Under the pieces are notes generated by a model. The model saw only the letters and a program-made list of their open reading frames with translations, had not been told where the DNA came from and did no database searches. A stretch of DNA of 19,850 bases, from the NCBI GenBank assembly GCA_014885115.2, contig WKLE02000561.1, forward strand, positions 1 to 19,850. The letters are read 5' to 3'. The stretch comes from Asterionellopsis glacialis. Its lineage: Eukaryota > Bacillariophyta > Plagiogrammaphyceae > Rhaphoneidales > Asterionellopsidaceae. Below, in pieces: positions 1 to 9,024 of the stretch; position 1 is the stretch's first letter, and each line of letters opens with the position of its first letter. Made by a program: the position numbers and the translations under genes.

Positions 1-1200
1 ACCCAACGTACGCAGTTCTACATACACGGTCATTGCTGTAGAGCCCAGTAGGTGGAATCTCATTTCACCCGAAAGGTACATGGAACCATACCAGTGATTA
101 GTAGGGTCTGGCAGGTGTGTTAAGAGAAATTGGTACCATAAAATGGTACCAAAAAATAACAAGCAAAATTTCTAGCTTTGATTAATTGGATTAAAAAAAT
201 TCCATGTCACAGCCCAGTACTGGACTGGTCCACCTAATCCTGGAACACCTCTATTACCGTGTAGAACTTCCTGGTAGATAGGATATTTCTGTTTATTGTC
301 ACATGACCAGGGGTCTTTTTACAGGTAAAAGACATGATGTATTAGTGCACTATTATATATTAGAACTAGGAATAAATACAAGGTACTGTATGAAATTTTT
401 TGTGACAGAATTATGTTATTATGCATCCACATTGATAGATTCCATTTTACTCATTAACGGCAAGTTAATGGTGTAGGAAGCAATGGCATAGCTCAATAAT
501 TTTACATGGTGTTGTGACAGTTTATAGAAAATGAGTTACAGCATCACACCATCAGCTAAAAAATGGGATACAGGTTGTAGGGTGGTGTCCAGCACGAAAG
601 CAGGAATGGGAGAGAAATGTGGGTGGTGTATGCCTAGGTTCACATTGAAAAACCTGCCCCTTTCCTATATGCCTTTTGAATTGTTGCTTCTCTGAATCTA
701 ATTGTTTGAATTGAAAGTTACCACAGTACATGTAAAATTTTTCATGTAGAAACTTATGCTTAGACCAGGAACAAGATGTTTAGTCCAAGATGAGACAAAA
801 ATTAATCAACTTAGTGAGGAATGCACAAAATACTGTCAGTATCATTCCTCACATCAGATATAAGTTTTTATTATTTTATATTGGATTGTTTAATCAACTG
901 TAATTACATCATCTATCCCTTCCTGAGCTACGTCAATAACAATGAATGCTGCATCATTACTTTCCACCGATGCAGGGTAGAATTTGTTAAAAACTCCGAG
1001 ATCCCTATGATTCCAAATATCACCTACATGTGCAAGGCACAACTGTTTTCTTCACAAGATGGCATTTATAGTCCTGGAATCTCAGTAAAGTTGGCAAAGA
1101 GTGTTTCTTTGACAATTCCTGTATTCATTAGTGTTGTTTAATTCTAACTCTTATACCTGCAGGATTTTATCTTGATAATTGAAAACTCCCTAATATGATA
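1..1200. other. AT-rich, CpG-poor stretch without a convincing gene
   Basis: No reading frame here looks coding. The longest, a 106-codon plus-strand frame at 821-1141, has hydrophobic, low-information content. Small structures are visible: a perfect 10-bp inverted repeat at 130-152, a 7-bp one (CATTAAC/GTTAATG) at 452-470, and a short hairpin near 312-332. CpG is rare between about 100 and 1,200 (roughly six or seven) and becomes common from about 1,200 onward. This resembles the transposon block at 12.5-17.1 kb, so old repeat-derived DNA is plausible, but no terminal repeats or coding relic were recognised. Confidence 0.4.
130..152. repeat. Perfect 10-bp inverted repeat with 3-nt loop
   Basis: The left arm TTGGTACCAT (130-139) and the right arm ATGGTACCAA (143-152) are exact reverse complements separated by AAA. 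It could be a small protein-binding palindrome or a repeat remnant. No gene lies near it, and the second arm runs into an A-tract, so function is unknown. Confidence 0.6.
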
Positions 1201-1518
1201 ATGTGCGATTTTTTTATCGACACCTGAAGCGAATGGGAGTGCTTATATACAGGGATCTACACGATATCTACGATGACATAATTTCCAACGGCACTTGTGT
1301 TTCTGAGCGTATCTGTCCTCCAACCGCCAACCGAATTGCGAAGCATAACACTCGAATGTAGAATCTGTACGAGATTCTACGAAACGGAACTGACTGTTTT
1401 TGCTCTGCGCACAGGAAAGAGATGAATCGGCCATCTCCATCATCCGCACCCGTCACGCACAGCTTTTGAGTTGGCGAACGCAACCTGATCAGCTGCACAA
1501 CAACAGCAACGAACAACC

Positions 1519-1992
1519 ATGGTGAAAGTGTGGTACGAACCTCCTCCATTTGGACCTGGTACTTCTCATTCTCGTCCTCCTTATGGAAGCTTGAACGAGG
1601 CAACACCCAAATGGGTTCAAACTATCACCAGGATGCCTCGTCTTCCTGTCATCGCTGGATTCACTGTCGCTGCCGGTGTCCTTGCGTACATTCCTCTCAG
1701 TAAGTTCCTGTGAAAATCCGGGTTTTCCCTTTATACTGCGTCTTGCTTTTACTTCATAGCGGTGCAATGAAAAATGCAAGACACAACACACATTTAAAGC
1801 CTCTCACACAAAATGATTTCTACTGTTGTTGCCATCTTCTCGTTTTGCCCTGTCTGTACAGTTGGAAAGCAACTTCCTTTCACCATGTCTCCTGAATACC
1901 AGGCTGCTCAGCGTGCTTACATGCGTTACCACAACATGAATCCTATTTGGGGAGAATCTTCCAAGAAATCTCGGGCTGCTGATGGGCATTAA
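1519..1992 (+). CDS. Small single-span membrane protein, two exons, function unknown
   Basis: Exon 1 is 1519-1699 and exon 2 is 1862-1992. The intron (1700-1861) begins GTAAGT and ends TACAG after a pyrimidine-rich stretch. Splicing gives 103 residues; reading through the donor would stop at once after SKFL. The ATG has an ACC context. The N-terminal ~40 residues are hydrophilic and rich in Pro, Gly and Trp. One membrane span lies at about residues 43-60 (VIAGFTVAAGVLAYIPL). The C-terminus is basic and contains MSPEYQAAQRAYMRYHNMNP. There is no cleavable signal. Size, single span and basic character resemble accessory subunits of mitochondrial respiratory complexes, but I do not recognise a specific family, so that is only a guess. 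The gene converges on the ankyrin gene. A TATA-like TTATATA lies near 1242, about 275 bp upstream. Confidence 0.8.
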
Positions 1993-2444
1993 ATAAGAAA
2001 ACGAAAGAGTTGAGAGATTAGACTTTGATGAATCATCGTTGACGTTTATTAACCACCGATCCCAATTGTTGACAATGTAATATTTGAAAAAAGTTTCACT
2101 TCTTGGATTGTCGAAAAGTTTTTGTTGGTCATCCTTTCTTTTTAGATATAACACCATACTTTCTAACAAGGAAAAAAAGATTAGTAAAAACAAAAAATTA
2201 TCCATAGAAACAGAGACGGCCATTTTAATTGTTCATGCTGGTATTCTTGTAAAGTCTTTTTCGTTTGCAGGTGTGTTATTCGTGCGAGCGAAACTCATTG
2301 CCTCTCTTTTCTAGAAGAAAATAAAGGAATGTTTAGTTTGTCTTGCGAGCACTGGCAAATTCATCTCAACACATCCGATGCACAATATAATAGCTTAGAA
2401 AGAGGTATATGAATCCAAATAAACTTTTTGAAGTATGAACTTTA
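1993..2444. other. Convergent intergenic region, two 3' ends
   Basis: This stretch separates the stop of the small membrane protein gene from the stop of the minus-strand ankyrin gene, so it should hold both 3' UTRs. An AATAAA hexamer is at 2320-2325. The open frame at 2084-2314 (+) is Lys/Ser/Leu-rich and not protein-like. Nothing else is recognised. Confidence 0.5.
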
Positions 2445-4322
2445 TTATTTTGCAAGTTGTAGTTGAAGTATTTTAATGAGGAGCGCCACTATTAGTACAA
2501 GGAGCCATGCGGGAATGATAAGCTTCATTGATCGTCTTGGAGTACCAGCACAGGAGGAAGGGTCTTCCACAATATTCGGCGATGGGGAACCTTCATAAGA
2601 AGATGAGACATCATAGGAAGAAGAGGAAGCCCGTCGTTCTAGAGCTTGTGTTACTAGCCACGGTGACGCTCTTAAAAGAAAGTAGACCTCATCCAAAGCA
2701 TCATTGTTGTTGTGGTTGTGCCTATGATCATCACTAGCTCGAGAATCATAATCATTAGCAGCAGCTGGTCCTGCGAATGGAAGCCATGATGCCGTTGTCG
2801 ATGACAATTTTCTTAAAGATGATGCTGTAGTTGTGGATCTGTCCGTTGACATTGAAGCAGCAACAGCAGCCATCATAAATGGGTAGAGCTTGGTACTAAC
2901 ATCTAAAGTTTCAAGTGCACGTGGTTCTGCTCTGATCAACGCCATCAAAGTTGATAGTGCTTTGTGAGCATTTGCCATGTTGATGGCTGTATCCTCATCT
3001 TCCTCATCATTTGCCATACCAATGATAGGAGTAGTCGTTGTGAAATTGGAACCACCACCACCACCAGCAACAGGGCGGCATTTCTTATTTCCATCACTGT
3101 CTTTCAACAATGCAACGGATGCGGCATAATAATGTAGTGGCAAACGCCCGTTACAGTCAGCTTTAGAGGCCGCTTGAGGATATGCATCAACCAACAATTG
3201 AATTACAATATTTCTTTCATTTTGTTGTGAAGGTGATGATGAGCTATCCGTTCCAGCAATACTACTGCTAGTACCCATACAAGCATATGTTAAGGGTGAT
3301 CGACCAAACTCATCATATTGGGTACATTCAATAGGGTTTCGTGCATGTGCAAATTGAATAATTGTATCAGGACAACCAAGTCGTATAGCATTTTGTAATA
3401 TACGTGAAGGATAAGGTTGCTCTTGGAGCTCACTAGAAGTCTCCAATGTAGTAGTGATAGAATTATTAGGATGATGACCATGAAAACAAGTAAATCCTTT
3501 TGCCTTGGCTGCTGCAGATGTAATGTAACAAAATTTCGACCAACGTTCTTCATTGGCACCTTTATGTGTAATGATATCACAAATAGCAGATAACGGCGTG
3601 ACACCATTCACAGTAGATACAAATACACCACCCCCACCCCGTGGACCACCTACATTATGTTTGATACCATAGTCAATGAATAATTTGACAACTTCTGCAG
3701 ATGTCCATGCACTATAGGCAGCACGATGAAGTGGGAGGTATCCTATGTAATTAGTTTCACCAATGCCTTCAGGATATACATCTAAAAGTAATTGCGCAAT
3801 TTCAACTTTTTCAACAGAATGCAGGGCTATGGACCCATTAAATGCTGGCTTTGATGCTGCTTGGGGGTTTATGTCCAATAATAGTTGTATCAATTGTAGA
3901 TTACCATGCTTGGCAACTGCAAGGTACAATGCACTTAATCCTGTAGGATTTTGCAATTCCCAAACAGCTTCTGGAAAGCAATCAATAATCTTTTTAATTA
4001 TGTAGGTGGGTGCACGTTTCGTTATTGCAACAAAGAGAGGAAAGGGACATGATACTGATAATGATCGTTCACCATTATTCCTGAAACGACATTTGCAATC
4101 TTCTGGATGTCGGTCAAGACGTAAATCTACAGCTTCCCAATCAATCGTATTGGTGTTGTTATTAGTATTCACAGTACCACCATTTTCATAACGACTTAAA
4201 AGTTCCATCAAATTGGGTCCTGCATCATTGGTATGTTCGATGTTGGTGTTATTATTGTTCTGAGAATTATGTGGTGTTGATTCTCGCATCAACCCAAAGG
4301 CGGTTTGGAAAGCTGATGCCAT
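2445..4322 (-). CDS. Tail-anchored ankyrin-repeat protein
   Basis: This is a single-exon gene of 625 residues from the ATG at 4322; the frame runs nine codons further only to a GTG. The N-terminus has Asn-rich low complexity (about 21-60). Ankyrin-type repeats follow: about 92-158 (PLFVAITKRAP, then GLSALYLAVAKHG), 160-185 (NGSIALHSV), 193-220 (YIGYLPLHRAAYSA, VVKLFIDYG) and around 240. After a linker come two more, recognisable by FGRSPLTYACMG and NGRLPLHYYAAS. The phrasing LLLDxxPxA...NG.LPLH is typical of ankyrin proteins in stramenopiles. A strong hydrophobic segment (IIPAWLLVLIVALLIKILQL) ends four residues before the stop, and no N-terminal signal is present. A C-terminal anchor with the repeats facing the cytosol is therefore likely. 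Ankyrin repeats bind proteins; the partner cannot be read from sequence. It is transcribed divergently from the oxygenase gene. Confidence 0.88.
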   Translation of the reverse strand: MASAFQTAFGLMRESTPHNSQNNNNTNIEHTNDAGPNLMELLSRYENGGTVNTNNNTNTIDWEAVDLRLDRHPEDCKCRFRNNGERSLSVSCPFPLFVAITKRAPTYIIKKIIDCFPEAVWELQNPTGLSALYLAVAKHGNLQLIQLLLDINPQAASKPAFNGSIALHSVEKVEIAQLLLDVYPEGIGETNYIGYLPLHRAAYSAWTSAEVVKLFIDYGIKHNVGGPRGGGGVFVSTVNGVTPLSAICDIITHKGANEERWSKFCYITSAAAKAKGFTCFHGHHPNNSITTTLETSSELQEQPYPSRILQNAIRLGCPDTIIQFAHARNPIECTQYDEFGRSPLTYACMGTSSSIAGTDSSSSPSQQNERNIVIQLLVDAYPQAASKADCNGRLPLHYYAASVALLKDSDGNKKCRPVAGGGGGSNFTTTTPIIGMANDEEDEDTAINMANAHKALSTLMALIRAEPRALETLDVSTKLYPFMMAAVAASMSTDRSTTTASSLRKLSSTTASWLPFAGPAAANDYDSRASDDHRHNHNNNDALDEVYFLLRASPWLVTQALERRASSSSYDVSSSYEGSPSPNIVEDPSSCAGTPRRSMKLIIPAWLLVLIVALLIKILQLQLAK

Positions 4323-5248
4323 GATAGAATTAAATATTTGATTTCTCACGTTTGTTCAGAAGCTTCAATGAGGAACAATAAGAGCAACAAAATGTGTCCA
4401 CCTAATAAAATGTCTCGACAGACGTTGAAGATTGCCCTTTGTTTGTAGATATTTTTTTATTCGTGTTTTCCAGATGTATTAAATCGTGGTTTGTTCTCTG
4501 TATGCTGATTTTTTGTTGTTGAGTGAATTATCAAAAAATTTCGTTTCTAATTCTTGAATAAAGTAATGTATGTGCTGTTTGTCCTGTTGTGTCTATTGTC
4601 GGAAATAACAAGCACAACATACACTGACAAGTGACATCAACAGCAAAAAAAAAGAACAAAAACAGCGTCTGTCACGAAAAAGAGAGAAAGATAGCGGATA
4701 GCGGTACTAACTGAGCAGGCATCGGTGAGGGGGGGAAATCATACAGTTATACTATTATGTTTTATCATAGACAAGACACTAGTCATTATCTCGCCAAAGA
4801 GCTGAACCTGATAAACTTCAATTAAATATATACTTAAACACGAATATATTCAATAAACATATATTAATAGATCTATTATATATGATTTGTTGTATGTACG
4901 AGTTTCCTGCCTGTACGAAGGACTAACTTTACTTTTTTGTTACAGTTCATCAGCATCTCATCTTGCTTGTTGACACATAGATCATTAGGTTGGAGGACGG
5001 ACGTTAACGAGGTACATACAGACATAAAAAATAGAGCTCGCATGATAAGATACTCTTTCTTCCACATGTAGGTTTGTCACAAGCACTCAAAAACTCAAAA
5101 CACTGTAATATATGTGATGCATGTACTGTAGGACCTACATTATGATGTTGAACATGAAAGAGTCTGCTCACGCTTTAGGTTTCTCTTTTGCTTATATTTT
5201 ATGACGAAATAAAGGAGGTCCAAAAAGAAAATCTAATTATTTGTCATC
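4323..5248. promoter_or_regulatory. Divergent intergenic region between ankyrin and oxygenase genes
   Basis: About 0.93 kb separates the two start codons, and the genes point away from each other, so both promoters should be here. It is AT-rich. A perfect 14-bp palindrome TAATAGATCTATTA lies at 4865-4878 inside a run of alternating A/T. An imperfect inverted pair (ATGTATGTGCTGTTTG near 4566 and CAAGCACAACATACAC near 4610) is also visible. No coding frame is convincing. No defined transcription-factor site is claimed. Confidence 0.45.
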
Positions 5249-6223
5249 ATGACACGATTTCTCACATCGGCACTGTCGCCATGGGTGGCATATGCTATCT
5301 TATTGATTCTCAACGAGAGTATTCTTGAAACGCATGCACACGATCGAAGAGAAGCAACTGTTGTTTTGAATGGAAAGGATGTACTTGTGGAAGGACCTGA
5401 TTCTCCATTTGTAAAACAATCGTGGTCGTCGTCAACGTCTGACAACGATGATCAAGTGTTATATGTTTTAGAGGAATCGAAGCCTGTTTTATACATTCCA
5501 AACTTTTTAAATGTATCCACAGCTGAGGAATTACAAAATTTTTGTAATCATCAACCAGGTCGATGGTCTAAAAGTCCAGTTAGAAACAATGCTGCTGCTG
5601 ATAGTGATGGTGCTGATGATGTTGCGTTGAATACAAAAATTCGTACAAGTGATTCTTGCGCACTTGTTCCTGCAGCAACTTATTTATCGACACCATCATT
5701 TCTAAGTTTAAAAGAAAACTTGGAGGACCAACCTGATCATATAGTTCAAATTGTTCGTGAAGTGGATGTCGCATGGGAAGTAACTCAGCAAGCAGCAAGT
5801 GTTCTGAACCGTGATCCTAAAACTGTCGAACCTCTTCAACTAGTACGGTATTTAAATCCAAATGCATTTTATAAAGTTCATCACGACCATGGTGATTTTT
5901 ATGGCAAGGAAGATTTAGAACACCGTCCATGGACTATTCTTGTATTTTTGAATGATGTAGAAGAAGGCGGACATACATCTTTCCCAAAACTTGATTTAGA
6001 GGTGAAACCTCGCGCTGGCGATGCTATTGCATGGTCTAATGTACTTGTAGATATGCCTACTACTGCTGACCCAGATATGGTCCATGCTGGTGAACCACCC
6101 AAAAGAGAGGGTATTGAAAAGTATGCTGTCAATATTTGGTTTGGTGAAGATTTAAGTATTGATAAATTAACAGCACATGCTGGTCAGTGGTCCAAAGCGG
6201 CGGCCGATAATGAAGAGTTGTAA
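5249..6223 (+). CDS. Prolyl 4-hydroxylase-like 2OG-Fe(II) oxygenase, secretory pathway
   Basis: This is a single-exon gene of 324 residues. The N-terminus has a short basic start and a hydrophobic run (about 10-22, WVAYAILLIL), fitting a signal peptide or signal anchor. The catalytic domain covers about 75-300. RTSDSCAL (132-139) matches the RTS motif of prolyl 4-hydroxylase alpha-type enzymes. The iron triad is H211-x-D213 (in YKVHHDHGDF) and H279 (in MVHAGEPP). K291 (in GIEKYAVNIWF) is placed to bind the 2-oxoglutarate C5 carboxylate. EEGGHTSFP (239-246) is the conserved strand before the distal half. These enzymes hydroxylate proline in secreted proteins using O2, 2-oxoglutarate, Fe(II) and ascorbate; the substrate here is unknown. 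An acidic, Ala-rich insert sits at about 114-125. There is no ER retention tetrapeptide; the protein ends NEEL. The family call is firm, substrate specificity is not. Confidence 0.92.
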   Translation: MTRFLTSALSPWVAYAILLILNESILETHAHDRREATVVLNGKDVLVEGPDSPFVKQSWSSSTSDNDDQVLYVLEESKPVLYIPNFLNVSTAEELQNFCNHQPGRWSKSPVRNNAAADSDGADDVALNTKIRTSDSCALVPAATYLSTPSFLSLKENLEDQPDHIVQIVREVDVAWEVTQQAASVLNRDPKTVEPLQLVRYLNPNAFYKVHHDHGDFYGKEDLEHRPWTILVFLNDVEEGGHTSFPKLDLEVKPRAGDAIAWSNVLVDMPTTADPDMVHAGEPPKREGIEKYAVNIWFGEDLSIDKLTAHAGQWSKAAADNEEL

Positions 6224-6438
6224 GCAGATGTCAAAATAGGGAAGATAATTATTCTAAGTGAAAACTGCCGACGAAAAGTGAAAAGGTTTCTTCTCTCTCG
6301 CTCTCGCTCTAAATTTCACAATACAGGGCATATTGTGTTGTTCCAAATTCATTTTTTTAAACAAGACAATACCACTGCGCTTCTGCGTTTGTCATCTAAA
6401 CCCTAGCGTAACTTGTGATAAGTGTAGAAAGTAAGGCA
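6224..6438. other. Convergent 3' region between oxygenase and sulfatase genes
   Basis: The 215 bp between two convergent stop codons include a short CTCTCG/CTCT-rich microsatellite at about 6290-6310. Both 3' UTRs must fit in or overlap here, so antisense overlap of the transcripts is possible. No other feature is seen. Confidence 0.5.
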
Positions 6439-8513
6439 CTACCCCAAGTTTCGCAGTAGCAGTTGGGCACGAGTTTTGGGGGGTGATGGTTCCTCTTCTC
6501 CCATGACAGAGTGATACCTATCATGATGCTCTTTTGTTCCAATATCAAGAATACCAATATTTGAAGATGGCAAATATTCTTGTTGTACTGTAGTGCTCTG
6601 AAGATTACCTTCAATATCATTGTATTTCTGTTGTTTGCTATCATTGTTGTTGTCGTTGGCACAGTTACACTTTTTAGATCGATCACAACATAATCCATAA
6701 GCCCCTGGTCCTTCCCATGGCGCATTCGGTTCTGGTATAATCTTACCAAATACAAATGTTGCCCTTTCAAAGGCATATGCTTTCATAATTGCTTCCATAG
6801 CATCTTTATGGATTGAATTGTTGGATGGAAGTGTTCCTGGTTTACAGAGTGGTGTAGATTCAGATGGATCCTTTTCGACATCAAACATTAGAGGGTAATG
6901 AGGATACCATACACTTTGGTTACGAAACCCACCTAATCCTGGAGCTGTATACCAATGCGCTTTGTATGGACCGTGACGGACAGCAGTTATACCGGTATCG
7001 TTATAAATGAACAAAAATTCATGTTTCGACTTTCCTTTGTCGTGAAACAAAATATCAGACATATCTTTGCCATCAATTGGTCGGTCTGTAGGGATTGGAA
7101 CACCTGCTATACTTGATAAAGTAGGTAGAACGTCTAAACTACTGACAACCTCTGACGTACGACTGGGTGTGATAGTTCCTTTCCAATACGCAAAAGATGG
7201 TGACCTAATACCACCTTCCCATGTACTGCCCTTTCCCGTACTCCAATATCCTGCATAGCGCCCAGTAAGCAATCCCGCACTGCCACCTGAAAGACCTTCA
7301 TATAACCATGGTCCGTTGTCACTAGCAAACAAAACTAAGGTGTTTTCTTCTACATTCTGCTTTCTCAATGTTTCCATAATATTCCCAATTATCCAGTCTG
7401 CCTCTGCCAGCGCATCACCAAAGGCACCACGTGTTGTTGATTTTTTCCATTTACAACCTGCATATTGTTTTTCTGGTTGACTTGGAGAGGTTACATGAAC
7501 ATGACTAAAAGGAAGATATAGAAAGAAGGGTTCGTCCTGTATTGTATCGTACGTGTAGCAACAAGGTAATAGTTTCAATAAGAACACCAATCTTCACAAG
7601 TATTCTTCTATAGAACTCAAAATCAGCATTGCTATCTTACCTTCTTGGCACTTTTAGTTATGAAGTCGACTGCAAAGTCGTTGTAACGTTGTGCCAATTT
7701 TGTAAAATCAAGTGGTTGTTCAACAATCCTAGTTTTATTATGCTCTTGATAAACCAATGGAAGATAGTGTCCTGCGGGATCATCACCTTGATTGTTCGCA
7801 TCTAAATCATTATTTTTGTCATCAATCAAACCCTGTTCTCTATATTGCAACAAAGGGTCATATCGTATAGTTTGTTGATGACGGTCGTCTCCGGTTGAAG
7901 ACGATGAGATCCCATCAGCAGCACCGTCACCCTTTTTAGAAGAATCATCATCGGTAGCGGGGCATGCACTTGCAATGCCATCACCCATATCATCAGAGTA
8001 GGGGATACCCAAGTAAAAGTCAAAACCTTGGTTACCTGGTAGGTACGCAATTCGCTGTCCTAAATGCCATTTCCCGACTATGGCAGTGGTATATCCGGCA
8101 AGTTTTAATTGTTCTGCAACTGTTGTTTCATTGAGTGGTAATCCTGTACGTCCTGTAGGTCCAAAGACTGGACTGACGCCTGTTCGAGGGAATTGCCGTC
8201 CTGTCATGAGAGCTGCTCTTGATCCTGTACATACAGCACACCCCGAATACCACGATGTTAAAACCTTACCTTGAAATGCTAATGAATCTATGTTAGGTGT
8301 ATGAGTAGTCGGATGACCTGTGAAACCTAAATCACCGTATCCAAGATCATCCATGAAAAGAAGAACAATGTTTGGCGGTCGATCGGTACTTTTCTTTTTG
8401 AATTTGTTCTTCTTGTGGAGTGATTCTTCATTATCGTGCTGATAGGAAGAATGACTGCAACGAAGGAATGCAAGATGCACAAGCAATGCTACCAAGAATT
8501 TTGATGAGATCAT
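6439..8513 (-). CDS. Secreted sulfatase (arylsulfatase-like), two exons, CTGSR active-site variant
   Basis: Exon 1 is 8513-7641 and exon 2 is 7536-6439. The intron (7640-7537, 104 nt) begins GTAAGA, ends ATACAG and is in phase 0. Joining gives SAKK-DEPFFLYLPFSHVHV, which matches sulfatase sequence across the junction. The product is 656 residues. The ATG at 8513 was chosen because the upstream extension begins only at a TTG and the ATG leads into a signal peptide (MISSKFLVALLVHLAFL). Sulfatase features in order: metal-binding DD (55-56, in MDDLGYGDLG); active-site C95 in CTGSRAALMTGR; GKWHLG (147-152); H303/H305 in FSHVH; SDNG (D364, N365); and K393 with WEGGIRSP. The oddity is C-T-G-S-R instead of C-x-P/A-x-R. 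An acidic, Ser-rich insert lies at about 185-245. A Cys cluster (LCCDRSKKCNC) lies near the C-terminus. It probably hydrolyses sulfate esters of extracellular glycans or small molecules; the substrate is unknown. Confidence 0.92.
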
Positions 8514-9024
8514 GGCAATGCTATGGTAGATAAAAGGCGTTACGTAATTGATGCTGATGCCCAGTGGATGATCACTTTCTACCAAATAATGTCATGTCTT
8601 ACAGATTGGTGACATCTCTGATGCTGATGGGTCGACAAGATATCTTCTTTCGTTAGGGTTGTTCTCAGTTGTTCTCCTCTCTAGATATGATACACTTGAC
8701 TATTAGACATTAGTTTCTCCTACGTTCAACGTGTAGAGAATATGTACAGACTGTATGTAGGATCTTTCGTTTCTTTTTAGAATTATTACGTACAATGACG
8801 GACGTCGAAGCAACATGAGACTCAGTCGTGCCTACAACATAGTTGAACCGTGCAATAAACCTAAATGGATAAAATTTTGGGTTTCACTAGTTCTGATGGC
8901 AAGGTCCACTTGTTTTTTTTTAATATCATTTACTTCATAGTTTAGTCCGATTCTAAAAACATAACATGATAAGCAGTGTAATGTTTCAGAAAGTAGAACA
9001 ACAAACCTCCCAAGGAAATGTTTG
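8514..9024. promoter_or_regulatory. Upstream region of the sulfatase gene
   Basis: These 511 bp separate the sulfatase start from the stop of the next minus-strand gene. They must include the sulfatase promoter and 5' UTR and the upstream gene's 3' end. A T8-9 tract is near 8912. I see no further coding, no clear core-promoter element and no RNA gene. Confidence 0.45.

Noticed and set aside
821..1141. 106-codon plus-strand open frame
   Set aside because: Composition is hydrophobic and low in information, the region is CpG-poor spacer, and there is no recognisable motif or splice support.
2445..4349. Longer N-terminus for the ankyrin gene
   Set aside because: The extension begins at GTG, which is not a usual eukaryotic start; the first ATG is at 4322.
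7632..8585. Longer N-terminus and unspliced form of sulfatase exon 1
   Set aside because: The extension starts at TTG, and the ATG at 8513 begins a good signal peptide. Reading past 7641 enters the intron and stops.
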